A stretch of DNA of 64,000 nt from Kaistella palustris DSM 21579 (GTDB taxonomy: Bacteria; Bacteroidota; Bacteroidia; Flavobacteriales; Weeksellaceae): positions 92,057-156,056 of the forward strand of contig NZ_AULL01000018.1 in NCBI RefSeq assembly GCF_000422265.1. Direction: 5' to 3'. The translations under genes were made by a program, and so were the position numbers. Below are positions 8,928 through 17,398 of this stretch, in pieces. A model generated the notes under the pieces. That model was not told the DNA's origin. It searched no databases and was given only the letters and a program-made list of their open reading frames with translations. The stretch's first letter is position 1. Each line of letters starts with the position of its first letter.

Positions 8928-10235
8928 ATGAACGGTACTTTTAAAATAAAAGGCGGTAAACGTTTACACGGTGAAATTACGCCACAAGGTGCAAAAAATG
9001 AGGCACTGCAGATCATTTGTGCAGTTCTGCTGACCGAAGATATAGTTCGGATCAAGAATATTCCGGATATCCACGATGTCAACAGACTGATAGAGATTCT
9101 GGGCGACTTTGGTGTAAAGGTGACTAAAAATGGACATGGCGATTACAGCTTTCAGGCAGATGAAGTCAACTTCAACTATTTAAAATCCGACGAATTTAAA
9201 AAAGACGGTGCCAGACTGCGCGGTTCTGTAATGCTTCTTGGGCCAATGCTTGCGCGCTTCGGCGAAGCCTATATGCCTACACCGGGCGGCGATAAAATCG
9301 GTCGCCGACGGTTGGATACTCATTTTCAGGGTCTTGTAGAACTCGGTGCTGAATTTCATTATGATGAGAAAGAATCCTATTATTCCTTTAAAGCAAAAAA
9401 TCTGCAGGGCAAATTTATTTTGCTTGAGGAAGCTTCTGTAACAGGCACGGCAAATATCGTGATGGCGGCGGCTCTTGCAAAAGGAAAAACGCGGATTTAT
9501 AATGCGGCATGCGAACCTTATCTGCAGCAGCTTTGTAAAATGCTGAACCGCATGGGTGCAAAGATCACGGGAATCGGCTCCAATCTGTTAACGGTGGAAG
9601 GTGTTGAAAAACTAGGCGGTACCGAACATACGATGTTACCCGATATGGTTGAGATCGGATCCTGGATTGGTTTAGCTGCCATGACGAAATCGGAGATCAC
9701 CATTAAAAATGTAAACTGGAACGAACTTGGCGTCATTCCCAATACTTTCAGAAAACTTGGAATCGACCTTGAACAGCGCGGCGATGATATTTACATTCCG
9801 GCGCAGGAGAATTATAAAATCCAGAAATTTATCGACGGTTCGATATTAACCGTTTCAGATGCGCCCTGGCCGGGCTTTACGCCGGATCTGCTTTCGATCG
9901 TTCTGGTAGTAGCGAGCCAGGCTAAGGGAACTGTCCTGGTGCACCAGAAAATGTTTGAAAGCCGACTGTTCTTTGTGGATAAGCTTATTGATATGGGTGC
10001 GCAGATCATTCTCTGTGATCCACACCGGGCCACAATTGTTGGACTTAATCACGAATATCCGCTGCGCGGAACGAGTATGGTTTCACCTGATATCCGAGCG
10101 GGAATTGCGATGTTGATCGCGGCACTTTCTGCCGAAGGAACCTCTGTAATACAAAATATAGAACAGATCGACCGCGGTTACGAAAATATCGACGGGCGTT
10201 TACGAGCTTTGGGCGCCGATATTGAAAGAATTTAA
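8928..10235 (+). CDS. murA: UDP-N-acetylglucosamine 1-carboxyvinyltransferase (MurA)
   Basis: Transfers enolpyruvate from PEP to UDP-GlcNAc, the first committed step of peptidoglycan synthesis, in the cytoplasm. The 435-residue length is normal. Landmarks are GAKNEALQ (the KN pair), RGSVMLLGPMLARFG, and the catalytic loop PTPGGDKIGRRRLDTH. The residue that is Cys115 in E. coli MurA is Asp122 here (GGD instead of GGC), which in other bacteria makes the enzyme insensitive to fosfomycin. It directly follows the DUF4290 gene and ends at a hairpin terminator. Confidence 0.97.
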   Translation: MNGTFKIKGGKRLHGEITPQGAKNEALQIICAVLLTEDIVRIKNIPDIHDVNRLIEILGDFGVKVTKNGHGDYSFQADEVNFNYLKSDEFKKDGARLRGSVMLLGPMLARFGEAYMPTPGGDKIGRRRLDTHFQGLVELGAEFHYDEKESYYSFKAKNLQGKFILLEEASVTGTANIVMAAALAKGKTRIYNAACEPYLQQLCKMLNRMGAKITGIGSNLLTVEGVEKLGGTEHTMLPDMVEIGSWIGLAAMTKSEITIKNVNWNELGVIPNTFRKLGIDLEQRGDDIYIPAQENYKIQKFIDGSILTVSDAPWPGFTPDLLSIVLVVASQAKGTVLVHQKMFESRLFFVDKLIDMGAQIILCDPHRATIVGLNHEYPLRGTSMVSPDIRAGIAMLIAALSAEGTSVIQNIEQIDRGYENIDGRLRALGADIERI

Positions 10236-10255
10236 AATTTTTCATCTACAAATAA

Positions 10256-10284
10256 ATGTCCTGATTATTCGGGACATTTTTTTT
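10256..10284 (+). terminator. Rho-independent terminator after murA
   Basis: ATGTCC and GGACAT form a stem followed by an eight-T run, shortly after the murA stop. Confidence 0.85.
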
Positions 10285-10408
10285 GGCAGCCAATACTGCC
10301 ACGGAAAATCTCATTTTTCATGGTAAAGACTGATACTCTCGATCGCCATTAAGCCAGTCCTAAAGTGAAATTAAGGACGTAACAGTAAAGTGAAAGAATT
10401 GGGTTGTG

Positions 10409-10963
10409 TCAGAACCTTACATTCGGTAAAGCGCGTTCTGCAATATTATCGAGTTCGAAAAAATTTACTTTTTCGAATTTATACATATTGGCAATGGAGT
10501 TGCTTGGAAACGTCTGCACTAGGATGTTGTTTTCCCGCACAGTTCCGTTGTAATATTTGCGGAAGTTTGCAATATCATTTTCCAAAGCCGCAAGTTCTGC
10601 CTGTAGTTGCAGGAAGTTGGTATTGGCCTTCAAGTCCGGGTAATGTTCTGCTACAGCATTCAGATTCATCATCGCCTGATCCAGGTTTTTTTCGGCGGCT
10701 TCTTTTTCCTGCAAAGTATGGGCATTCATGGCAGCAGCGCGTGCGCGGTTGACACTGTCGAATGTTTCGGTCTCGTGAGGGGCATAGCTTTTTACAGTTT
10801 CTACCAGGCTGTGAATCAGGTCATGTCGTTTTTTCAGCATGACATCAATACTGCTCCATGCTTCGTGAACAAGGGTTCGGAGTTTTACCAGCCTGTTGTA
10901 AATTGAAATTGGGTAAAACAATACAACGGCAAAAATTGCCAGAATCATTAATAGTATCATCAT
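10409..10963 (-). CDS. LemA family protein
   Basis: A 184-residue protein with one N-terminal membrane helix (MILLMILAIFAVVLFYPI). The LemA helical region follows: YNRLVKLRTLVHEAWSSIDV, KKRHDLI, ENIL-like ENNILVQTFPSN, and the FEKVNFFE end. LemA proteins are membrane-anchored helical bundles of uncertain function. It is a single gene, convergent with murA and divergent from der. Confidence 0.93.
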   Translation of the reverse strand: MMILLMILAIFAVVLFYPISIYNRLVKLRTLVHEAWSSIDVMLKKRHDLIHSLVETVKSYAPHETETFDSVNRARAAAMNAHTLQEKEAAEKNLDQAMMNLNAVAEHYPDLKANTNFLQLQAELAALENDIANFRKYYNGTVRENNILVQTFPSNSIANMYKFEKVNFFELDNIAERALPNVRF

Positions 10964-11083
10964 TTTGTGTTTTGGTTATTATGTATCTACAAAATACCTC
11001 AGTTGAAGCGTCCTTTTTTTTCATCGTCGCGTTCAACTAACTCAAAGTTACAAATATTCCCTAATAAATCGCCTGCAAAAAAC

Positions 11084-11091
11084 TATCTTTG
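11084..11091 (+). promoter_or_regulatory. -7 box (TATCTTTG) upstream of der
   Basis: TATCTTTG matches TAnnTTTG 65 bases before the der ATG, leaving an A/T-rich leader. Confidence 0.5.
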
Positions 11092-11156
11092 CAAAAATTT
11101 TTGGGCTCGAAAAGTTCGAGTAACCCATTAATAATAATGTTATTAAACAAAATTTT

Positions 11157-12464
11157 ATGTCGAATATCGTGGCTATTGTAGGCCGTCCCAATGTGGGAAA
11201 ATCAACCCTTTTTAACCGTTTTCTTGAGAGAAGAGAAGCTATTGTAGATTCCACTGCCGGTGTGACCAGAGACCGCCATTACGGCAAATCCGACTGGAAT
11301 GGCGTGGAGTTTACCGTTATAGATACCGGTGGTTATGAAGTGAATTCCGAAGATGTTTTTCAGGAAGAAATTACAAAGCAGGTTGAATTGGCTGTAGATG
11401 AAGCTACTTCTATTATATTTATGCTTAATGTGGAGGAAGGCCTGACGGATACGGATATCGAGATCCACGAACTGTTGCGCCGCTCCAACAAGCCCGTCTA
11501 TATTGTGATCAATAAAGTGGATTCTGCCAAAGAGGAACTGGCGGCCACAGAATTTTACCAACTGGGAATTTCAAAATATTACACCATGTCTTCGGCAACA
11601 GGCTCGGGAACAGGAGAATTGCTGGATGATATTGTGAAGGATTTTCCGACTACCGAATACAAAGATCCTTTCGAAGGTTTACCGAAAATTACCATTGCCG
11701 GGAGACCGAACGTGGGCAAATCAACATTAACCAACGCACTTTTAGACAAAGAACAGAATATCGTGACCGATGTTGCGGGTACCACCCGGGATTCAATCCA
11801 GACTTTGTATAATAAATTTGGGCACGAGTTTGTTCTGGTTGATACGGCCGGCATGCGCCGTAAAGCGAAAGTGAAAGAAGATCTGGAGTTTTATTCGGTA
11901 ATGCGTTCTGTACGTTCAATCGAGTATTCTGATGTAGTGATCATTATGGTTGATGCCACTTTGGGTTGGGAATCGCAGGACATGAATATTTTTGGCCTGG
12001 CTCAGAAAAACCGTAAAGGAATAGTGATCGTGGTGAATAAATGGGATCTTGTGGAAAAAGAAACCAATACCACACGGGATTTTGAAGCGCAGATCAAGGA
12101 AAGGATCGGTCAGTTTACAGATATTCCCATTCTTTTTGTCTCGGCACTAACGAAGCAGAGAATTCTGAAAACAGTAGAAGTCGCCATGGAAGTTTATGCG
12201 AACAGGGCAAAGAAAATCAAAACATCAAAACTTAATGAAGTCATGCTGCCGGTTTTCGAAAACACACCGCCGCCCGCGCTGAAAGGGAAATATGTAAAGA
12301 TCAAATATTGTGTGCAGCTCCCTACGCCAAGCCCGCAGTTTGTATTTTTCTGTAATCTGCCGCAATATGTGAAGGAGCCTTACAAAAGATTTGCCGAGAA
12401 CCAACTTCGTAAACATTTCGGTTTTACCGGAGTTCCTATTGAAGTTTATTTCCGCCAAAAGTAA
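11157..12464 (+). CDS. der: Ribosome biogenesis GTPase Der (EngA)
   Basis: Double-GTPase needed for maturation of the 50S ribosomal subunit. The 435-residue protein has two G domains: first GRPNVGKST near residue 9, DTGG and NKVD; second GRPNVGKST near residue 183, DTAG and NKWD. A C-terminal KH-like domain follows (KIKYCVQLPTPSPQFVFFCN). ATG at 11157 gives the family's usual MSNIVAIVGRPN beginning. Confidence 0.98.
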   Translation: MSNIVAIVGRPNVGKSTLFNRFLERREAIVDSTAGVTRDRHYGKSDWNGVEFTVIDTGGYEVNSEDVFQEEITKQVELAVDEATSIIFMLNVEEGLTDTDIEIHELLRRSNKPVYIVINKVDSAKEELAATEFYQLGISKYYTMSSATGSGTGELLDDIVKDFPTTEYKDPFEGLPKITIAGRPNVGKSTLTNALLDKEQNIVTDVAGTTRDSIQTLYNKFGHEFVLVDTAGMRRKAKVKEDLEFYSVMRSVRSIEYSDVVIIMVDATLGWESQDMNIFGLAQKNRKGIVIVVNKWDLVEKETNTTRDFEAQIKERIGQFTDIPILFVSALTKQRILKTVEVAMEVYANRAKKIKTSKLNEVMLPVFENTPPPALKGKYVKIKYCVQLPTPSPQFVFFCNLPQYVKEPYKRFAENQLRKHFGFTGVPIEVYFRQK

Positions 12465-12558
12465 CCTGATCTAATGGTTTGTTGATTCGAGTTTGTGGAT
12501 TTAATGATGTAATTTTATAAAGCGGAACCTCTGTCGCGAAAATATACCTGAAACCTAG

Positions 12559-12748
12559 AGCGCAGAAAGTAGAGCAGATGTCATTGATAAATTAAAAATT
12601 GCAGACAAAAAGGCAAAGGAATCTGAATATTGGCTTTTGTTTTGCGAAAAGGCTCCAAGTTTATCCTTTTAAAGATGATTTAAAAACTGAAGTTATTAAG
12701 CAGTCAGAAACTTTATCAAAAATTATATCTACCGCAAAGCTCATTTAA
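12559..12748 (+). pseudogene. Remnant of a four-helix-bundle (S23/IVS-type) protein gene
   Basis: The first frame reads SRADVIDKLKIADKKAKES and then EYWLLFCEKAP before a stop near 12670. A second frame takes over with PFKDDLKTEV and IKQSETLSKIISTAKLI and ends at TAA 12746-12748. Together they match the second half of the small four-helix-bundle proteins first known from 23S rRNA intervening sequences (SRADF..., EYWL..., L...KII.T.K). There is no start codon, the first helices are missing and the frame is broken, so it is dead. It occupies the otherwise empty 12465-12848 gap. Confidence 0.65.
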
Positions 12749-12848
12749 TAGATTGAAAAATATAACCTTATTAACACATCACCAATTATAACATTCCCCA
12801 GCACCAAATAACCAACTCATCACATCATCTAATTATCACATCAATATT

Positions 12849-13499
12849 ATGATTACTGTTCTTTCTGACAATTTTTCTCTCGTAAACACCTGGATCAATG
12901 AGCTTCGAAATGTAGACATACAAAATGACCGCCTGCGGTTCCGCCGTAATATGGAACGTATTGGCGAGATCGCGGCTTTTGAGATCAGCAAAAGTCTTGA
13001 ACAGAAAGAAATTGAAATTTCCACACCTTTAGATAAGATAAAAGTTCAGGAAGTTGCTGTACAACCTGTAATCACCACGATCCTCAGAGCGGGAGTTCCT
13101 TTATTTCAGGGGATCCTCAATTACCTCGACAAGGCCGACTGTGGTTTTGTGGCGGCATACCGGAAACATGATGCCAATGATTATTTCTCCATCAAGCAGG
13201 ACTACCTGACCTGTCCTAATATCGACGGAAGACCTTTGATTGTCGCAGATCCAATGCTGGCAACCGGCGCAAGTCTCATCGAGGCGATCAAAGATCTATT
13301 GAACCACGGCAAACCCACACAACTTCATATTGTGGCAGCAATTGCTTCTCAACAGGGCGTGGATACCATTCAAAAGGAATATCCGGAAGCTAAAATCTGG
13401 GTAGGTGTAATCGATGAAAAACTGACTTCAAAGGGATATATCACGCCTGGGCTAGGCGATGCCGGCGATTTATCTTACGGTGAAAAACTGCAGCAGTAA
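12849..13499 (+). CDS. upp: Uracil phosphoribosyltransferase
   Basis: Converts uracil and PRPP to UMP (pyrimidine salvage). The 216-residue protein has TTILRAGVPLFQG, the PRPP-binding loop DPMLATGAS, and the uracil-binding C-terminal segment KGYITPGLGDAGD. Length is normal. It lies alone between the four-helix-bundle remnant and the convergent comF-like gene, and ends at a hairpin terminator. Confidence 0.97.
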   Translation: MITVLSDNFSLVNTWINELRNVDIQNDRLRFRRNMERIGEIAAFEISKSLEQKEIEISTPLDKIKVQEVAVQPVITTILRAGVPLFQGILNYLDKADCGFVAAYRKHDANDYFSIKQDYLTCPNIDGRPLIVADPMLATGASLIEAIKDLLNHGKPTQLHIVAAIASQQGVDTIQKEYPEAKIWVGVIDEKLTSKGYITPGLGDAGDLSYGEKLQQ

Positions 13500-13523
13500 C
13501 GCTTTTAAAAATCAAAAAATTAT

Positions 13524-13548
13524 CCTTCTTTTCAGAGGGTTTTTTTTC
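13524..13548 (+). terminator. Terminator after upp
   Basis: CCTTCT and AGAGGG pair (one G-T wobble) around a TTTC loop and are followed by eight T. Confidence 0.7.
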
Positions 13549-13606
13549 AATAAATGTGAATAATAGTAAACCAAAATCTAAGATCTAAAAATCTCATCTC
13601 CGGAAA

Positions 13607-14260
13607 TCAGTCCATCGCCATGACCAAAACACTCACTTTATTATTTCCCGATTTCAGGAGTTCCCATGCCACAGCACTCATAGTATTGCCGGTTGTTAGC
13701 ACGTCATCAACGATCAGCACGTGCTTTCCTGTGATTCTCTGCGTATTGGAAAACAGGTTTTCATTAAAATTCCTTTGCGCTTTGTTTTTCTTAGCCTGTG
13801 CTTTTTTGTAAAAATTTCTTTTGATGAGTGTATGTGAACATGGAATTTTAAGTTGTTCCGAGAGTGTATCTGCAAATAAATGAAGCTGATTATAGCCTCT
13901 TTCTTTTAATTTTTTCTGATGAAGAGGAACGGTAATCAACATGTCAGGTTTCAAGTCGGCAAAATCTACCCTTTCGATTGTCCAGTTTGCCAGTATTTTT
14001 CCGATTTTCTCGCGCCTGCCGTACTTCAGCTGATGGATTATCTTTTGGCTCAGACTTTCCTCTTCAAATTCCATTAAGGCACAGGCTTTATCCACAGGAA
14101 AAAGCAAGCGGCAACGTTCAGTAAGTAAATTACTTGCAGAAAACTTGAAATGTGTAAAATGGATCTGATCGAAACACAGATTACAAACCACTTCATCGGG
14201 CTCAGTAATGCGGCTGCACGCAAGGCAGCGGTTAGGGAAAAGTAAGTCGACCAAAAACAT
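13607..14260 (-). CDS. ComF-family amidophosphoribosyltransferase-like protein
   Basis: A 217-residue ComF/GntX-type protein. It has an N-terminal four-cysteine zinc ribbon (CLAC...CNLC, residues 12-28) and a C-terminal phosphoribosyltransferase domain with the PRPP loop VLIVDDVLTTGNTMS. ComF proteins assist uptake and handling of single-stranded DNA in competent bacteria; whether this strain is competent is not shown. Single gene, convergent with upp. Confidence 0.9.
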   Translation of the reverse strand: MFLVDLLFPNRCLACSRITEPDEVVCNLCFDQIHFTHFKFSASNLLTERCRLLFPVDKACALMEFEEESLSQKIIHQLKYGRREKIGKILANWTIERVDFADLKPDMLITVPLHQKKLKERGYNQLHLFADTLSEQLKIPCSHTLIKRNFYKKAQAKKNKAQRNFNENLFSNTQRITGKHVLIVDDVLTTGNTMSAVAWELLKSGNNKVSVLVMAMD

Positions 14261-14432
14261 ACTCCATTTGTTTACAGAAAGTTACTGTTAAATTTAAAAA
14301 AAATTTTCAGATTAAGAAAAAGCCTTTTTGCCCAAAAATATAATTTCAGAGCAGCCTGTTATTATCTCGTCAAAACACGTCTGCAGGAAAACTCATTTTA
14401 CGGTACACTTTAACATTCGGCTTCAAAAATCT

Positions 14433-14440
14433 TATCTTTG
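14433..14440 (+). promoter_or_regulatory. -7 box (TATCTTTG) 4 bases before the queD ATG
   Basis: TATCTTTG ends at 14440 and ATG starts at 14445. The spacing predicts a transcript starting at or within a base or two of the start codon. Confidence 0.55.
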
Positions 14441-14444
14441 CGGC

Positions 14445-14891
14445 ATGATACGTATTACCAAGATCTTTACTTTTGAAACGGCGCACGTTCTTTACAATTA
14501 CGATGGCAAATGCAAAAATATGCACGGGCATTCCTATAAACTCTTTGTTACTGTAAAAGGAAATCCCATCAACGACCTGGATGATCAAAAGAACGGAATG
14601 GTGGTAGATTTCGGTGATATCAAGAAAATTGTAAAGTCGCAGATCACCGAAGTTTGGGACCATGCGGTTTTGGTCAATGGCGTTTCGCCGCACCGTGAAC
14701 TGGGTCAGGATTTGGAGGATAAAGGACACAAAGTGATCTTCTGTAACTACCAGCCGACCTGCGAAAATATGTTATACGAAATTGCTGACAAGATTAAAAA
14801 ACATCTTCCCGGGAACGTTTCTCTGGCTTACCTAAAACTTCATGAAACTGAAAACTCTTACGGTGAATGGTTCGCAGAGGACCAGGTTTAA
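14445..14891 (+). CDS. queD: 6-carboxytetrahydropterin synthase (QueD/PTPS family)
   Basis: Makes 6-carboxy-5,6,7,8-tetrahydropterin from dihydroneopterin triphosphate, for queuosine or other deazapurines. The 148-residue protein has the zinc-binding histidines FETAH and MHGHSY, the Cys in GKCKNMHGH, and PTCENM and KLHETENSYGEW. A 39-codon upstream extension in frame is excluded because the -7 box lies inside it. No other queuosine genes are adjacent. Confidence 0.93.
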   Translation: MIRITKIFTFETAHVLYNYDGKCKNMHGHSYKLFVTVKGNPINDLDDQKNGMVVDFGDIKKIVKSQITEVWDHAVLVNGVSPHRELGQDLEDKGHKVIFCNYQPTCENMLYEIADKIKKHLPGNVSLAYLKLHETENSYGEWFAEDQV

Positions 14892-15010
14892 TGTCGTAAA
14901 TTGAAGATGTGGAAATTTGAAGCTCGTAAATTTTAATCTGCCGTTCCTATGATCATTTTTAGTAATTTATAGAACTTTGGAAACGCAATCCTTTATCTTG
15001 ACTCTTTCAA

Positions 15011-15778
15011 ATGAAAATCACCTTAGAACCAAATAAAAAAGTCTATTTCGCGTCTGATCAGCATTTTGGCGCACCGACTCCCAAAGAAAGCAAATTACGC
15101 GAGGAGAAATTTATCCGCTGGCTGGATGGGATTAAAGCCGATGCACAGGTTTTATTCCTGATGGGCGATCTGTTTGATTTCTGGCACGAATGGAACCACG
15201 TAATTCCCAAAGGTTATGTGCGGGTTTTGGGTAAACTGGCCGAGTTGAAGGATTCGGGAATTCAACTTTTTATGTTTGTGGGAAATCATGATCTTTGGAT
15301 GAAGAACTACTTCGAAGAGGAGATAGGATGTACTGTTTTTTTCGAAAAGCAGTATTTTGAAATCAACGGAAAAAACTTTCTTCTTGCACATGGCGACGGG
15401 CTCGGGCCTGGTGATAAAGGTTATAAAAGGATGAAAAAACTTTTTACAAATCCTTTGGCACAGTGGGCTTTCAAATGGCTGCATCCCGATATTGCCATGA
15501 AACTGGCCATTTATTTTTCGACTAAAAATAAAATGATCTCCGGCGAGGAAGACAAAGCATTTTTAGGTGAAGACAAAGAATATCTGATCATCTACTCCAA
15601 AGAAAAACTGAAGACCGAAAAAATTGATTATTTCATTTATGGTCACCGGCATCTGCCTATGGTGTTGGATCTTGAAAACGGCAAAGCCAAATACATCAAT
15701 CTCGGCGACTGGATTACGTATTTTACATACGGGGTTTACGATAATGAAAGGTTTGAATTAGTAGTATTTAACCACTAA
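15011..15778 (+). CDS. lpxH: UDP-2,3-diacylglucosamine diphosphatase (LpxH-type)
   Basis: Metallophosphoesterase that hydrolyses UDP-2,3-diacylglucosamine to lipid X in lipid A synthesis at the inner-membrane face. The 255-residue protein shows ASDQHFG, GDLFDFW, GNHDLW, AHGD and GHRH metal motifs in order. Its last codons and stop (…VVFNH) lie inside the left inverted repeat that borders the GxxExxY gene, so the repeat may have replaced the original C-terminus. The family call is firm; lpxH rather than a paralogue is likely. Confidence 0.92.
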   Translation: MKITLEPNKKVYFASDQHFGAPTPKESKLREEKFIRWLDGIKADAQVLFLMGDLFDFWHEWNHVIPKGYVRVLGKLAELKDSGIQLFMFVGNHDLWMKNYFEEEIGCTVFFEKQYFEINGKNFLLAHGDGLGPGDKGYKRMKKLFTNPLAQWAFKWLHPDIAMKLAIYFSTKNKMISGEEDKAFLGEDKEYLIIYSKEKLKTEKIDYFIYGHRHLPMVLDLENGKAKYINLGDWITYFTYGVYDNERFELVVFNH

Positions 15779-15807
15779 GTTCCCAAAGGGCTTCACTAAG
15801 ATCACGA
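15767..15807. repeat. Left inverted repeat of the GxxExxY cassette
   Basis: TTTAACCACTAAGTTCCC... through ATCACGA matches, as an imperfect inverted copy, the sequence at 16299-16340 (reverse complement TTTTAACCACAAAGTTCACG...). It overlaps the 3' end of lpxH. Confidence 0.65.
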
Positions 15808-15812
15808 TTGTT

Positions 15813-16193
15813 ATGAATGAAAATGAAATTTCACGAGTAATTTTTGATGCGGGATTAAAAGTTCACAGACAGCTTGGTCCTGGTCTTTTAGAGTCGGCAT
15901 ATGAAGAATGTCTTTATTATGAATTGCGCAAAACACAATTGTTAATTGAAAAACAGATGCCGATGCCGCTCATTTATGATGAAGTAAAATTAGACGTTGG
16001 CTATAGGATTGATTTGCTGGTGGAGCGAAAAGTTGTAATTGAAGTGAAAGCTGTAGAGGGACTGAATGATATCCATCTTGCGCAGGTTCTTACATATCTT
16101 AAACTTAGTCACTGCAAGCTGGGTATGCTCATTAATTTTAATACTTTGTTATTTAAAAATGGTATCAAACGTGTAATCAACGGAAATATTTAA
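15813..16193 (+). CDS. GxxExxY protein (PD-(D/E)XK-like)
   Basis: A 126-residue protein carrying the family-defining GLLESAY (G-x-x-E-x-x-Y) after a conserved IFDAGLKVHRQLGPG. A PD-(D/E)XK-like core follows: YRIDLLVERKVVIEVKAVEGL, with D and E-V-K positions. It is soluble. The family is widespread in Bacteroidota, usually as solitary genes, and no activity has been established as far as I know. It lies between two inverted repeats, only 34 bases after lpxH. Confidence 0.88.
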   Translation: MNENEISRVIFDAGLKVHRQLGPGLLESAYEECLYYELRKTQLLIEKQMPMPLIYDEVKLDVGYRIDLLVERKVVIEVKAVEGLNDIHLAQVLTYLKLSHCKLGMLINFNTLLFKNGIKRVINGNI

Positions 16194-16298
16194 GGCAACC
16201 TTTTATATAGTCCTTGTGGTTATGAAAAATGCAAATCAGATCTGCTCATTAATTATTAGAAAAGAGAATATGAAAGGTAAAGAACTAAAGTATGAATT

Positions 16299-16340
16299 CT
16301 TGTGTCTTTGTGTAATCCCTCGTGAACTTTGTGGTTAAAA
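16299..16340. repeat. Right inverted repeat of the GxxExxY cassette
   Basis: Inverted partner of 15767-15807, with cores CTTTGTG, CGTGAACTTTGTGGTTAAAA. It ends three bases before the LuxE-like ATG, so it forms that gene's immediate upstream region. Confidence 0.65.
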
Positions 16341-16342
16341 AA

Positions 16343-17386
16343 ATGAAAAACATTTTCAACATCCAAACCGAAGCCGATTTCCGGCAAAAATGCCTGGAGA
16401 CTTTTCGCTATCAATATCAGAACATAAAAGTCTACCGCAAATTTGTAGATTATCTGAACATTGATCCAACAAAAGTTCACGAAGTAGACAACATTCCTTT
16501 TTTACCAATCGAAATGTTCAAGAATCACACGATCCTTGACCACACAAAAAACACTGAACTCTATTTTCAAAGTTCCGGCACCACGCAAATGAATCTTTCC
16601 AAACACTGGATTGCAGACGAAAAGCTGTACCGTGAAAGCATTGCAAAAAGTTTTGAACAGTTTATCGGAAAGCCGGAAGACTTTGTATTTCTGGGATTAT
16701 TACCAAGCTATCTCGAAAAGCAGAATTCCTCACTCATTTATATGGTAAATTTTCTGATGGAAAAATCGGGAAAACCGGAAAACGGATATTTTCTCTACAA
16801 TCATAATGAACTACTGGAGTTGCTGCAGAAACTCGCAGTGGAAGATAAGAAAGTCATTTTATTCGGCGTTTCGTTCGCACTGTTGGACTTTCTGGATTTT
16901 GCACAAAGTGATCCGCGGTTTGGCAAATCGTCTGCCCAACTCACCATTATCGAAACCGGCGGTATGAAAGGGCGGAAGGAGGAAATGACCAAAGACGAAC
17001 TGCTCGGGATTTTGCAAAAGGGCTTTGGTACGGACCGGATTTATTCCGAATATTCCATGACCGAATTGCTTTCGCAGGCCTATTCTTTAGGTCATAACAT
17101 ATACGAAAGTCCCAACTGGATGCGCGTTCTCATCAGAAATACCGAAGATCCCTTCTCTTATGTGGAGAAAGGTCGAAGTGGCGCGATCAATATCATCGAT
17201 CTTGCAAACCAATATTCCTGCAGTTTTATTGCCACGCAGGATTTGGGAAAAATTATCGTGGATCCAGAGCCATTTTCGGTGCCAGAATCCGTTCTGAAAG
17301 GCCCGAAGGTTTTGTCCGACAGATTTCAGGTTTTGGGCAGGATCGATCATTCAGATATCCGCGGTTGCAGCCTGCTCGTTTCTTAA
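16343..17386 (+). CDS. LuxE-like acyl-protein synthetase
   Basis: A 347-residue ANL-superfamily relative of LuxE, which activates fatty acids as acyl-AMP and transfers them to a protein thiol in bioluminescent bacteria. Visible are NIPFLPIEMFKNH, the P-loop-like FQSSGTTQMN, and IYSEYSMTELLSQAY with the ANL acidic residue. No luxC, luxD or luciferase genes are nearby, so the acyl acceptor is unknown. A GTG seven codons upstream is in frame but lies in the inverted repeat; ATG at 16343 is preferred. The PD-(D/E)XK-like gene follows after 12 bases. Confidence 0.85.
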   Translation: MKNIFNIQTEADFRQKCLETFRYQYQNIKVYRKFVDYLNIDPTKVHEVDNIPFLPIEMFKNHTILDHTKNTELYFQSSGTTQMNLSKHWIADEKLYRESIAKSFEQFIGKPEDFVFLGLLPSYLEKQNSSLIYMVNFLMEKSGKPENGYFLYNHNELLELLQKLAVEDKKVILFGVSFALLDFLDFAQSDPRFGKSSAQLTIIETGGMKGRKEEMTKDELLGILQKGFGTDRIYSEYSMTELLSQAYSLGHNIYESPNWMRVLIRNTEDPFSYVEKGRSGAINIIDLANQYSCSFIATQDLGKIIVDPEPFSVPESVLKGPKVLSDRFQVLGRIDHSDIRGCSLLVS

Positions 17387-17398
17387 TTTAAAATTTAC

